The translations under genes were made by a program, and so were the position numbers. A DNA stretch of 39,588 nucleotides from Apostichopus parvimensis. Its lineage: Eukaryota > Echinodermata > Holothuroidea > Aspidochirotida > Stichopodidae. Every line of letters starts with the position of its first letter. The first letter of the stretch is position 1. The notes beneath the pieces were generated by a model that was not told where the DNA came from, ran no database searches, and saw only the letters and a list, made by a program, of their open reading frames with translations. Of the stretch, positions 1 to 13,200 are shown piece by piece. The stretch is from NCBI GenBank assembly GCA_000934455.1, contig KN882769.1, forward strand, positions 87,989 to 127,576. Reading direction: 5' to 3'.

Positions 1-1440
1 AAAACAGTTTTCTATCAACTACCCATAAATTTAGATTTTCGAGTTCCAGACTCAGCTTAGTTTCAATAATACTATTATTTCCTGACTGACTGAATGATTT
101 CCTGACTGAATAGTATTATTTCCTGACACTAATAAGGCAGAATCATCAGCATATATAGGACCAATTTGATAAGAAACAGCTGAATACATATAAATAAAAT
201 AAATTGAAAATAGGAGTTGACCAGATATCGATCCTTGAGGCACTCCACAATTTATTACTTTACTACAAGATAACACACCAATAATATCGACAACTTGATC
301 TTTGTCCTTCAAATATGAATCGAACTATGAGACAACACTTTCTGACATCACACAAGCTTGAAGTTATGTAGCCTTGGTCGTGATCGACAGTGTCGAATGC
401 ATTTTGAAAGTAAATAAGTACCATCCCAGTGTAGTTTCCAAGATCCGTTTCGGACCAATAATTAGGTCATTCAAATAATTGAGGATTGAAAATAGTACAA
501 AGGGGCTTTGTGGCCTAGATATTTCTTACTTTAATTATATACAACCTTTCACAATATCTTGAAAACAACACTTAAAGCTGAAATGGTACGATAGTTGCCC
601 TCATCTGTTTTATTTCCTTTTTGGTGTGTGAAGAGGTACCACTCTAGCACGTTCTAAAACACATAGATATAGTAAGAGATTAATTATTTGGGACAGGGGG
701 AAGCAATTTGAACAAAGTCAACTTTGATCAACTAAGCAGGCATCTCATCGAGACCAGTAGCTTTGGAAGCATGTTATTAATGATCTAATGTATTTCACTC
801 TCACTAACAGGAACTAAATCAAAATCGTTTTCAGAGACCTTCAAATACGTATACAAATTAATGACATGGTGGTTACCACATGTCCCCCTCCAACAGGTAA
901 TTTATCCACTAAGGTAGAAGCAATATTGGGGGAGTACTCATTAAATCTTTGTGCAGCCTTTAAATTATTAATACATATCTTTTCATTGATAATTCCAAAC
1001 CCATGTTTAATGAAGTCAAGCTTTGTTTTTTAGCAGGAGCACCTAAATGTCAGTTTAATACTTCCAGAGATCCTTTGGGGATTGCAATGCTCCTTAACTT
1101 TAAAATGAAAGTAATCCGCTTTAGCCTTACGAATATGTTTCCGAGTCTTGTTTCTCAGCTGACGAAAACGAGACAAATAAGAATCAGTTTTAGTATTTTT
1201 AAACTGTAGGAAGTTGTAGTTACGTAATCTTATTACGTCCAGTATTTCTGCATTGTTCCATGGTTCAGTCCTTTGCTACATGCGAGTTTCTTTAATTGGG
1301 GTAACTTTATCCAAATTGACAAAAAATCATTTCTAACTTAGTCTAAGCTTCTAATACATCGTAACAGTCTAGTACCTCGTACCAATTAGCATAATTCAAC
1401 ATATTTCGGAATAATTTTTCGTTGACCTGATTTAAACTGT
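1..1440 (-). mobile_element. Decayed LINE (non-LTR retrotransposon), reverse-transcriptase region
   Basis: On the minus strand, pieces of one RT follow each other in order. They are a linker with LRNKTRKHIRKAKADYF (about 1110-1180), NDFDLVPVSESEIH (about 795-835), NAFDTVDHD (about 375-405), then GVPQGS (229-246) and YADDSALLV (about 127-153). GVPQGS and YADD are RT palm motifs. Stops and frameshifts separate the pieces, and a short tandem duplication lies at 65-127, so it is inactive. The 3' part runs off the left edge. The order resembles Jockey/CR1-type elements, but the clade is not certain. Confidence 0.85.
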
Positions 1441-4400
1441 TTCAGTTTCATTGATTTGACTCCTGTACACCCTTCTGGGTCAAAAAGTGAAGAAATTATC
1501 GATGATGCCACACTCTTCTTCTACCCTCAGTTTAAAGAATGTCTTTTCTTGGACTTACTCCTTTCTTCTTTGTTGCCAATCGTGGTCATTATAGTTTTAG
1601 TGAGTAAGGAAGGTCTGCCAAATTGAGTGTGCTCGGTCTTGCAACTTTGTGTTACAGCTGTCAAAAGAGGGGAAGCCACGCCCAACCTTTATATGCCATC
1701 ATTTAAAGTGTATGACTAAGTCATTGATGCATGAATGCGTATGCACTGTTATCGGCACCTTCGTGTTTCGTCATTATCAAGTTGGGATAGAGATAATTGT
1801 GGCAACACATTCCTCAAATATCTGTGAATAAGTTGAGTTCACACATTGTTACACTTTCCCCCTCATACAAGTTAAAAGATCAAAAAAGTCTTAATATGAT
1901 ATCATGAAGCTACATGTGCTTTAATTTTTCTATTCTTTATTTATTACAATATTCATCTTTGGAGATGGAAATGCACTTTTAAAGCTGAATCTAAAAGGTT
2001 GAAGCTCGTGACATAACCTGTTGACGACATTGGTTTCAATGTCAACACTATATAGCTGTTAACATTCTACCTTGAAACTATGAAAGGAAAAACAGAAATT
2101 AGGTAAATATATTTAAGATCATAAATGACACTGTGACATCAGATACTTACAAAATGGAAGCTTCAACGCAAATACCTTCCGCTTTTAAACTAGGATATCT
2201 CCTTAACAGAACAAGATTTTTCTCTGTTGTGTAAAGGAATTGTTTATTACAAGGATATTTCAGTATCACTGAAAAAAAAAATAATAGCTGGAGGTGTCTC
2301 CTTTACGTGTTGGGTTTGTTTTTTCTGCTGTCTTATCAATTGTAGGATATTTGTTTTGCCAATATTAATGTAATATCATTTGTTATTTTCACAGTTGTTT
2401 TTCCTTCTTTGAAAGTGCTTTGTGGTTGCTGTTAACTACGGAAGCCGCTATTGATATAAACATTTTATCATCAACTTAGGACATCATATCTGAATTTGTT
2501 ACCACACATTGGATTGGTTTTACCATCAAAACTGCCCTTGTATGCTTACTTTAGCTGATTAGAATTGTACTAAGTTTATGTTGTGAGCTTAGTACCATTG
2601 ATACTCTAGTTTTATGTTTCCAGGTACGCAACTACTATAGATCAACGATGAAAACGATAGAAACAAGAGTCTCGTGGTCTACTCTGTCACTGAGCCATTT
2701 AATTTTAATAGTCAAATCGAATTGTGAGTCAAATCCGGAAGAATATCATTGTTGTGATCCGCAACATGATTTCCACAAACCTTTACACTACTTTTTTTGC
2801 GCGGCATGTACTACGCCCTCTAACCGGTAAAGCATTTATATGTCGGGGGAGGACCGGACTTTAAATACCTTACATTAGAGTCACCTCCCACAACTCAGGG
2901 TCACACCCCTTCATTTATGAAATCATGGAAGCGTTCCTGTATAAGGTCATTGCTCTGTTCAAACTGGAATGGTAGTTGCAGCTGCATTCTTGTACACATG
3001 GGGGAATCAACATGTTTCCTTTAGTTGATATAAACGAATATCTGTCTCTATGTGAGATTTTTATGTATTCTTAAATTTGGTCAGACTTTAATGTGCGTCC
3101 CTGCGTGGCAGTAGGGCGGTTAAACAGAATGCTGATATATGGCGTACATCCAGGGTGCAGCCACATACACTTAGGGTGGCTAGAATAAATTCAGGGGACC
3201 CCTTTACTCTAATGATCAACAAAATTGAAACTTAAACTTCAACCCAAAACGGGAACATTCGTAAACCTTGCACACAAGAATAAACTCATCTTATTATGCA
3301 GATGTCCACAACATGCACAGGTGCCCCCCCCCCCCCCAGGCTACGGCCCTGTAATGTGCATCAGTTAATCACAAATATAATATATTTTGAACATATGTAC
3401 AATATAACTACTAAACCAGAACTTGAAGTATAATGAGAAATATGACTAGCAGCTTAACACCCAGGTTTAGCACCATATGTGTATCTGTCTCAAACCTCCT
3501 ATGAAATATGTAATTATCTCAAATACACTTAAAACAAATATGAGTGGCATTGCTAACTGAATGTAGTAGTGCAATATTGTTTGTATAAGAAATAATACAA
3601 CATACTATAAAATATGAAAAGTAATATATTGGAAAGGAGATTAGCGAATGCTGAGGGCTTCATTATCGGCTGGCTAAGTATATAGCCTCAGAATGCCTGG
3701 GCGCGGTTCCTCACTGAATTTTCGCTATAAATAAAATCCGTAATTCTTATTTCAACCCTGTTGAAAAGTTCTATCTGCCATCGGTAAGTTGAGCAGATTA
3801 GATTAAAACATTAATAACTACCAATCACAATGTTTGAGCTCCCTTTACGAGATACACGAGTCCTTGAAAATCTGATAGGCCTAGCACCTGCACGAGTCAG
3901 TCACCTAAACCTGGGGGTATTAGATTTTGTGTACCCTACACAAAGAAAGGTCACTGTACAGAAAGAAAGGTCACTGTTGATCTCCGGTCACCGTTGATTC
4001 TAGAGCATTTACACTACAAGCTGTGGCGTTACCAGACTTTGCCATCGGCGTGGGGGGGGGGGGGCTAAGTCTTCAAGTGGAGAAGTTTCGCGCGCGACCA
4101 GTTCGGTCATGTGAGGTACTTTTTTCAAAATGACACATCATAAACATGTTAACGGTCTTGTTATGAATGTTCCTGTACCCAAATTGAACATTAATTCCGG
4201 AGTTCCATCCGTTTAATTGTTGAAGGGATATTCCAACTAAAAACATGAATATAATATGCCGAAACCTGCGAGCCCCAAAGGGGTGAAGCCGAAATGGGGG
4301 TGGGGGATTGTAGTCCTCCCCAGGAAAATTTGGAAATTAAACACAACTTCCTGGCATCTAGCAATCAAGATAAGTATACATAGAAACGTTTTCTTATCGA

Positions 4401-5318
4401 ATCGCGCATTACTATGCAGTGTGGCCACTCACTGCAATTTCGGAATAGGCTATCCAGTACTTATGATCGGTAATGGGAGCGACCCCCCCCCCCCCTGTTG
4501 AGTACCCCGAGACAAAAATTATTTAACTAAAAACAGGAAATATCACTTAAGACCTTTTTTTTAGGTTGAAGGAAGTTCGTCTACTATAGTAATACAATAC
4601 TCTTATCATTGTTTATTTCCTGCAACGTGTGAGGCATTTCAGGCCAAAATTTTCTTTGCTCATCATGGCGCTCTGTTAAGTGTTATAATGCTTCCTTTGT
4701 GGGAAGTGCCCCGCTTAAAATTCTATCTCCCTCCCCCCCCCCCCTTCAAGTTTCTGGCTAAGTCCCTGCGCGTGATCACGTACTCGGGGTCTGATCCTCC
4801 ACTTGTCAAGATCAAATCCGGATCTGATCTGCATATACTCTGCAATATTGATCTCGACTGAGCACAGGATCTGATCCCGAACAGGGAGCACCCTTAGTGC
4901 AGAACAATGAAAGAACAAGTGGGATAGGACTTGTGAAAGTATGGTATCGTGTTGCAGTAACTTTCTTGTAAGGAGATTTTTTTTGAAAAATATACTGTTA
5001 CTGTTGTCTCCCATTTATTTTAGCAATTTTATGCAAATATGCCGCAACAAACGGAAAATGTTGTTTTTCGTGTGTGTTGTTTGTTTTTACTTATTCTATC
5101 ATAACAACCGTGTGAAAATTGTTCTCCTTTGTGAGTACATCCGGCGTTATCCGGTACCAATATGTATCACTGAAATATGAGGGTGCGAGGAGGCTACCAC
5201 AAAATATCTGCCCCGAGCCTCCCATAATCCGGCACTGAGGCTTACCATTAGTTGACTGACGGAAGACCCGCATAGCCTCTATGCGTATAGTACCATCAGG
5301 CCTATAGTATAGGCCGAG
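1441..5318. other. Non-genic sequence with homopolymer runs
   Basis: No exon with splice sites and protein similarity was found on either strand. It holds long C or G runs at 3324-3337, 4052-4064, 4483-4495 and 4733-4744. A perfect 17-bp palindrome, GGCCTATAGTATAGGCC, sits at about 5299-5315. Short open frames here have no recognisable product. Confidence 0.6.
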
Positions 5319-5421
5319 TTGGGTTTTAGGTTGAATGCGTGATGAACGGGTACCCGGGAGATTGACTAAATCTCGTACCCGGTTCCAATTTTGGGACCGG
5401 TTTCATCACTTATCCCAACCG
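5319..5421. repeat. Nested inverted repeats forming a three-way junction
   Basis: Outer arms (GTGATGAA and TTCATCAC, extended by GTTGGG and CCCAAC) enclose two hairpins. One is CGGGTAC...GTACCCG with an inner GAGAT-TGACTAA-ATCTC, and the other is CCGGTTCC-AATTTT-GGGACCGG. It may be a foldback or MITE remnant, or a structured RNA. No tRNA identity holds, because the loop lacks U33. Confidence 0.6.
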
Positions 5422-5738
5422 CCTCCTCTTCCGCCACCGCCCCAAACATGTTGCAATAAGGTTTTAGAATAGTGACTCGGGACATACAGGCAGAGATGAA
5501 CAATTAACCGATTCACTTTGAAAATGCCTGAGACTAATGTTGGCTGTGTTCAAACAGGGAGGTGTTATCTAAATAACGTATCACTGGTACTAACTACGAC
5601 ACCATTTTAACATCCCTCTAACACTGTACGACCAGGGAAACCGCATATCTAACCCTGTATGATGACTATCGAAACAATTTCCAATCGGATGTATCTTGAA
5701 AGTACTGTAACCGAACTTGGGTAGTATTTTAACTTTAC

Positions 5739-5803
5739 AGCCTCCGAAGCCTGCTAGGATCAAAACGTCAGGCCAACTTATCTTTACACATTCTCTTACG
5801 CAG
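5739..5803 (+). repeat. Interspersed repeat, single copy of the foldback-arm family
   Basis: About 65 bp match the right arm of the foldback at 20348-20406 (shared core CTGCTAGGATCAAAACGTCA, then GGCCAACT). They also match the flank continuing as CTTTACACATTCTCTTACGCAG. This shows a dispersed family with at least two loci in the window. Confidence 0.7.
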
Positions 5804-6359
5804 TTTTCTGACAGTTTTGTTTTATTTTAATTTTAACTTTTGAAAGCTATTCGTTATGCTGTATTAAATGTTCGAACTTTAAGGAATGTAATTATTTCCC
5901 TGGAATCACTGTTATCCTCTTAAGTTGTTTGCTATGACGTAAGCAATCGTGCACCTGGTCTTTGTTTGAAGAGTTGAGCTTTCCGGTCTCCGAAAGACAG
6001 GTGACCACAACTCAGAGGCGGTGTTCTTTGAAGTAGTAAATTCTCACGCCGGTAAACGCAGGCCAATATTCAGGCTAGTTTAAAACGAGCTGATGGTAAT
6101 ATGCCGTGGGACACTCTTTGACAAATTCTCATACAAGAGGGGATACAATTCTATGCAAGGTAAGTTATCTCATCATGTCTATCAACTAAGATTGTATGTT
6201 TCTAATACCACGGCACCGTGTCTAACTGTTTGTAGATATTGTATTTAATACATTTGTGAGTCGCATGAATAGTTGGCAAACGGCACTATTCCACTGAGGT
6301 AGAGTACACTCAGTTATTTAGGAATAGCTAACTGAATGTTAACATTCACGTTAATTATC
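5804..6359. other. Non-genic stretch, moderately CpG-rich
   Basis: No supported exon. A donor-like AAG/GTAAGT at about 6157-6165 follows a stretch richer in CpG than the surroundings. That could be a non-coding first exon on the plus strand, but nothing in the window continues it. Confidence 0.35.
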
Positions 6360-6620
6360 GCAGCTAGCAAGCCGACGTTGGGTCACCGGCGGAATATCAG
6401 CGCCATATAGGCAGCGAAAAATCGATTCATTCCCGCCGGCGGCCCGGCCGACGTCGGCTAAAACACGGTTGCCGACGTCGGCTTTCCGCCTTCGGTTCGG
6501 AAGCGGTTAGTAGGCTGCAAGCCGCCCTCGGTGAAGGAGTGGTTTGCCGACGACAGAAGAGGGCAGAGATCCCTCCGGCAGCAAGTAAGCGGTATACCAC
6601 CGGGGGGGGGGGGGGCGGAG
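6360..6620. repeat. CpG-rich patch with GCCGACGTCGGC palindromes
   Basis: A locally GC-rich island in AT-rich DNA. The 12-bp palindrome GCCGACGTCGGC occurs at 6447-6458 and 6471-6482, with a near copy (GCCGACGTTGGG) at about 6372, and a run of 14 G at 6602-6615. It could be a decayed repeat or a promoter-type CpG island. Neither is proven. Confidence 0.45.
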
Positions 6621-9155
6621 ATGGCATGCCGATATCGCTTACAGTAAGCCGTTTTGAGTGGCCGGTTCATATTGTAAGCTGGAAAACTTCGTCGATAATC
6701 AATATTAAGCAATATAAATTTGCCGTCAGCTTAACAGGTAAAGACGTCATATAACATATTCCTAATAACATGTATTTGATTGATGCGTGTATCTTTTCAA
6801 ACGCTATACCCTGCAAATATATTTTTGTCTTCTTTTTATTTTCGAAACGTTCCAGATAGGGAAGCGACGTTAAAGTACGTTAAAAACGGATCAATATTTC
6901 CCTGTTTGACTGTATAGCTCCTTTAACAACGTCGGCGTCCAATACAACGACGCCAATAAGTTGCAATTTCAAACTGACTGATACCCATATAACATAATTA
7001 CTGGGCTTCAATGGACTTGTCTGTAAGTTCAAATATATCAAGTGTTATGTGAGATTTAGATATAAATTATGCAACACTAAAGGTAACCTCTCTTAGACCC
7101 ATTGATCCAAGTCTGTGTCAAAATAAGGATGTCGATAACTGTTGTAAGAGGCTTTTCTTGCCAATAACTGCTCGTGGATGCATAAACAAAGCAATAAATG
7201 AGATAATTTGAGTATGCTTCAATTTCTTTTATTTAGCAGTACATGTTAAAACATTATTAAAACCCTGTATATATCATAAACATTTTCGAACAAATTGTTA
7301 GAAATGCAAACATTGTGGACGTCAACCACAAACGTGCCTTTGTCAAGTTTCACTTTTTTTTTTACAAATAAGCGTGAGCGATTAGGCAATCCATCCGATC
7401 CGATTTGAAGACGACATTTGATCTTCCCTACACTGTGTACGAGAGGTTTTCATACCTCGTGGCCAGATCAAGAAGTTAGGAGGATTCAATCCATACCTAT
7501 AATTCTCAATAAATTTGAGGCCTGTTGTAGTTGCGTCCTTTTGTCTACAAAACTCTTATCACTTCGAACTGCCAAAGCGCTGAATAATGTGTTACTAGCA
7601 CATGAGAGCACATCACATGACCCTTCATGTATAGTACGTTTTCCTTCAGTGCATTGAGACTTCCAGATTATGTATATTTCGATGGTTACCATTACAGTAG
7701 GCCCTGTCAATAGCTTACTGATACAGCGATTGTATAGGAAGCCCTGTTTTCATTTGTATGTAAATTCTACAAGGCAGAATGTGTTTACGTCCTTCAAAGT
7801 TATAACTATGCTTTCTGCCCATTGTTTTCTATTCTTGGATTTCTGATACGTAATGTGACAGTCAGTGACATTAATAAATTAGAATTCTAAGACAACAAAG
7901 CAGTGGTAAACATGGCCCTTAATACATAGTTCACAATCAAAATTAATTTAAGGAATAAATTGCTTTGATCTGTGTTATGTTGCTGAATAAACCATCGTAA
8001 CCCTTAATTATGAGAAATAACAGACAATTCAGTCTAAAGTAATTTTTTCTTTAAATATACTGGATTTATAGCTTGGTATGGTTCTGACGTAAATTATTAT
8101 ATTATGCACAGGCGACCTTCCTTGAGTTATCATGTCTACAAGCTTTTCACACTTTATTTCCCTCTGTTGACCTTTGTCATTCATGCATGTCAGCACCTCT
8201 TGTTCATGGTGAGCAAAATATGGCCTTTCAATTTGTATGCAAGTATAATTTTACATTGAAACATCCAACCCCCCCCCCGCCCCCTGCCCCCATGCCTAGA
8301 ACAGGCATTCAAACTTGTCAAGAGTCAGCATCAGGAGGGTTTCAATAAAGTGTATTTTATAAGTGTCTAGAAAGCTATGGTATTCCCTAGAAAAAGAAAT
8401 TGAATAAAGAGACAATGGATGGGCAGATACTGCAAAAGAATTATACTTGAAATGGAGAAATAGAACTCAAATGTCAAGCCACAGCACATTTACAATGTAG
8501 ATGAAAAAGGTAGATGTGACTTCAATGACACAAATAATATACCCTTTCAAATAGCTTGCACAATCTTCCCTTCACAAGATGTGGCTGTAATGGATTCTAC
8601 TAGACATAAGTCTACACCTGGGACCAATTCAAATTAAATTGGTGTGTCTCTTAGGGGTTATATAACTGATTGTATAACTGAAGGCCACTTTTATTGACAT
8701 TAGCAAAACTATGGGAATAGTGTAAAACAAGAAAACAGACTTAACAAACAGCATAGATATGGAAATGAGTCAAACAACAGAAGAGTGGAAGGATGATGAG
8801 GTTCAACACGAGAAGCTAATTTAATTGTGAAATCCCAGGCTCATTGGTTCAAAGTATATCCAAAATGACATATATACATCTGAGTTCATATTTGCATGTG
8901 TAACAGCATAAATTCCTCCAAACTGTAATCTGGATTAAATTACTGAATAGGCCAAGTGTGAACTTGTGGCCAGTGGGATCATTGAGACCTAAAAATCCAC
9001 AGCATGTAATACATTGTCTGGAATAGGCACTGTGAATGCCTTGTGTTTCTTGCAATGTATTTACAGGCTACAGAAAGTATCTTGCAAAACTACCTCCATC
9101 TTTGAGCAACAAATGATCACAGCAGGAATACAGTGGGGTACCACCCCTGCAGCAA
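6621..9155. other. Non-genic sequence downstream of the receptor gene
   Basis: No exon is supported on either strand. A C run lies at 8269-8278. The only canonical minus-strand poly(A) hexamer noticed here that could end the receptor transcript is at 8690-8695, about 1.5 kb past the stop codon. That assignment is tentative. Confidence 0.4.
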
Positions 9156-9713
9156 CTTACTTCAATTTCTACTTTCAATGCAGAGTTGTACTTTTCCATC
9201 TAAACATCAGACAAATAATGTGAATTTCCCTACAATGTTAAGATTTCTGCCTTTCTTTGTTGGCTTTACACTTTAAACAGAAAAAAAACCAAAGCAACAT
9301 AACATAAGAAAATTTAAAAACATTTCAGTCACTTCATATTGAAAACGGACTTGAAAAACACCAATAATAAAACACCAGTTAGTAAACTGCTGGTTAGTGT
9401 TTACTTTGTTACTCCTTTGAGAACCATGCAGTACCTTACTTTAATATTTACTTTCAATGCAGAACCATACTGTTCCATCTGAACATCAGACAGAAAGTGT
9501 GACTTTCCCCTCTTTGTTTCTCTACAATGTCCAGATTTGTCTTTTTTCATTCTTTGTTGGCCTTACACTTAATACAGAAGAAGAAAACTAAAACCACTAG
9601 TAGCAAATTTATAACATAATAAAGATTATCAATAATTCAGTCAGTTCATACTGAAAATGGTCTTGTAAAATACCAACATTAAAACACCCGGTAAACTGCT
9701 GGTTAGTGTTTAC
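9156..9713. repeat. Diverged tandem duplication of about 0.25-0.28 kb
   Basis: Copies lie at 9156-9404 and 9434-9713. Both contain TTTCAATGCAG, CATCAGACA, TTCTTTGTTGGC and end AAACTGCTGGTTAGTGTTTAC. Divergence and small indels suggest an old duplication. It may lie in the 3' UTR of the receptor gene. Confidence 0.75.
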
Positions 9714-10186
9714 CTTGAGAACTTTGGGATCAAATTTTGTGTTTTATGCAATACAGAAACCCTAGCTTTCATACCTTCCAAAATTCAAATAAACCAAAAA
9801 GGAAATTTTCCACATTACACATACACCAAATAACGAATATATTCAATATGAAAACTTTACATAAAAACTATTTGCACACCATAATTTTAAAAGCCAAAGT
9901 AAGTACATTGATGTTTCCTTTTGAAATATCTTTGATATCCAAATAAAGAATTCAAATTAAGTGAATAATATTTACAATTATAGCTTGCTATGGATTGGAG
10001 TAAATGGAAATATTCAAATATCAGTTATGCTTCACAGTCATTTTTGAAGCTACAAAATCTCATCACCTGTAAACTTGACACAAATATGTAAAAGACAAAA
10101 TGTCCAGGGTATTGTTAAAATATGACCCAAAACTGAATCTTCAGAGTCCAAGTAAAAAAATATTTTCCTGCATTAGAATTTGAACG

Positions 10187-10243
10187 TTAGGCAACCTTGT
10201 TCACAAAGGCTTGCAAAGCTTCATAGCAGAAGAGGAAATCCTT
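10187..10243 (-). CDS. Exon 29: C terminus and stop
   Basis: A 57-bp coding part after CTTCACAG, phase 0. It encodes KDFLFCYEALQAFVNKVA and then TAA. It matches the usual last helix of a D2 domain (QYxFCYxAxxxY), so the protein ends directly after D2 with no extra tail. Confidence 0.95.
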   Translation of the reverse strand, partial: KDFLFCYEALQAFVNKVA

Positions 10244-13200
10244 CTGTGAAGAGGGAGAGAGAGAGAGAGAACAATGAAATACTGAAAATCAATTTTTACA
10301 GACAATTGAATACTTTTTAAAATAATTCAACACTTTAGGTAAATTCTGAACCAAAGAGACAGGAATTCCACATAAAGTTCATACTGAAAAGATATAAAGG
10401 CTTGTAATGTATGAAACACAATATCACAGAAATTCCTGAAGACATGACAACTATATTCTGATGTGACACTTATATATCTTTCAATGTTAACTTACTTTAT
10501 ATTCATTTTGCATCTTATCAACAAAACAGCTCCAGTTTGAAAGGGTTAACTGGTAACTTCTGCTGGGTCATGACGTACATCTTATCACCGTACTGGTTAA
10601 TCCTCAACCCATATAAAAGGTGATGAGAGAAATTTTTGCCATGTGTCATGGTATATGTAGAGGTTTTAGATGTTATTTAACTACCTGTCTTTGTACACGC
10701 TCTACTAATCTGCTTCATAAAAAACTTGCTTCTTGCTTGTTTGGAATAATGTTCTCTGGTCATTGGCAAGAGTCAAACTGTTTATCAATTGTTATCATGG
10801 TCTTAACATGGTGTTACCTGCCATCCTTTGCATATACCTACTGTATTGTTTCAAGTGAGTAATATTAAACACCAAGCATAGAGAGAGAAGAGAATGATAA
10901 AATAATTTGTTAAGATGATCTTGGATAATCAAAACTTTGTTCTCACCAATGTTGAAAAGACATGGGGGTTCCTTTCTCTCAGACTTTGTACAGTCTGAAA
11001 AATGTCAACTTTATCTGAGTCTTTGAATCGTTGCATCTCATTATGAATGGTGACATACACCCCACTATGTCCCACTCCGTCTCTTAAAAGAAAAGGGAAC
11101 AAAATGTGAGTCCCTTTATATAATTTAACAAACTGAAACACAAATTCTGGATAGAGTGTGAAGTAACTACAACATTGAAGAAGTACTAAGTTTAGTTACA
11201 AATACACAACAATGTAGTTACAATGTCAAGTTACAAACAAGATGCAGTTTTGCAAACTCCTTCATACTCCAAAGTATGAACAAAAGGTCAGATCACCTGA
11301 AATATAATTACAAAATAAAATTATTACTGTATCTGGCTTAATGCATGCTTGAAAGACAACCCACTACAGCAAAATCTATTTAAGGTTAATGATACCAAAA
11401 GAAACAGAGTAAATAATTGATCTGAACCATATCATTTATTTGGCATATATACTGTGGCAAAAATATTTTACTTATTCAATTTTATGAATTTTATAGCATA
11501 TGTTTAATTAGTTCTACAGTAGAATATTGTCCTGAATTCTCTTAGAGGGAAAGAGCTTTGTTGCTAGGAAGGCAGGCAGTGGGTACAACACAACATTTAA
11601 TGAATGCGCAATATGTACAGTCAGGCCATCATTGATGACACAATGCATCAATGTAAATCTGATAAATTATCTCTTGCATTTAAAGGATTTGAAAAAATAT
11701 ATGGTATTTGCATTGACAAGTAAATATTCAACTAAAATGCACGTAGGTCAGTTAAATCAATTACTCCTTGCTACCACTGAATATATGATAAATGAATAGT
11801 CTATAAGAAACAAAACTTCTAACTTTAGATTAATAGCAATTGATCAATATATTTGTTTAACTTACATGCAGTGAACCACAACTGGTTCTGGTCCTTCACT
11901 GAAACCAACAGCTTCAATAAATCGTATTACATGAATAGCTGTCTTTCCCTCAGGCCAACTGAGTAACTGAAAGTGTTTCAATTTCACTGAAGCCTATTAA
12001 AAAAAATGGCAAAACAAGTTGACCATGATTCAGGAAAAACAGGTACCTAATGACACAATGGCATAATTCTACTATAATTTTGTATATCAACACTAAGTTT
12101 TAGCTAAATAGGAGACTTCAGAATAAGCTGTTAAACCTTCAATCTGTCAAATTGGATATAAATTGGTAATATTAATGTTGCTAACAAAATTTCGTTGGCA
12201 TCTTTAGTAAAAGTTTGCATTAAAGTTACTTTTCGAACCTCAATTATAACACTCACGAAAAGTGTGGCTAAAGTTTCCTTAATCATGAAATAGAGCAATT
12301 TTCCATAAATCAAAACAGACTCTCCTAAAACGGAACTATCTGATTCACTTACTTGTTCATTGTCTCGATGCTTCACTACCATTTCTCTACATACATAGAG
12401 ATCCTTTGTGACAGTGCCGGTGCATTCTACCAGAACACTTCCATACTGGCAATTCCCACTTGGCCAGTACAAGTAACAGGTCTGGGGATGGAAAGAATTA
12501 TTAGCCAAACTTTATTGTAACTTGATTTTTACTTCAACCGAGTGTTATACTCTGAATAGAATGCCCACCTCCATAGAGTATATCCATGTCTGTACTTATC
12601 TTCCAAGACACTTGGTTTCAAACTAATCATCTTAACATACCATGCTGCCAAAACTCAAGACACTTGAAATAATATTTGCCGTTTCACATTTTGATCTTGA
12701 GTAATTTAAAAATGTAGATTGCAAACATTTAATGTAAAAGCTGTTATTTCAGTGGGATTATCAGTTCTCAATGGTAAAAATTACAATCGTGCCATAACAT
12801 ACAATCTATATTGTTGAAAATTAAAACTCTTGAAAAAAATGTTGCCATCAAAATTTGTCAATCAAAACTTTATCACCATTTCTCCTGTACAGGTCCATTG
12901 GTGTTGAGCATCAATAAAGTGACATCTGCAAGAGTTCTAGAGGGATAATATGACTACTTTGAATAGTACTGTTTTATTGAGCCTTTAGAACTTCTTGCTG
13001 TTACCTTGTCTGTTGAATCTAGCATGTTGAGCATTATTATTTTGGTGCTTTTCTGGTCATACACCATCCTCCAGAAGTCTTCTACTGTGGTAGGTAGTGG
13101 AGACTGAGTTAAGATAAAAGCATTCTTCTTGAAGTAGCTCTGAAATAATGATATAGCAAAAAAAAAAAGATCTTTCATGTACTTCTGCATTATTTGTTAA

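Noticed and set aside
1640..2830. Possible plus-strand genes in the left intergenic part
   Set aside because: Frames of about 60 codons have no similarity and no consistent splice sites.
4237..5014. Overlapping 60-100 codon frames
   Set aside because: Both strands are open at once, homopolymers lie inside, and there is no recognisable motif.
5337..5408. tRNA gene or tRNA-derived SINE
   Set aside because: The 8-bp end stem and a TTC-containing hairpin are suggestive, but the 7-nt loop lacks U33 and there is no D-arm or clear A box.
6427..6754. Open frames on both strands rich in Pro or Gly
   Set aside because: They run through the 14-G homopolymer and the CpG-rich patch. They have no similarity and no splice context, and low-complexity composition explains them.
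12131..12352. Extension of the exon 26 frame past the donor
   Set aside because: Similarity to PTP D2 stops at the GTAAGTG site and exon 27 continues the domain in phase, so the rest is intron read-through.
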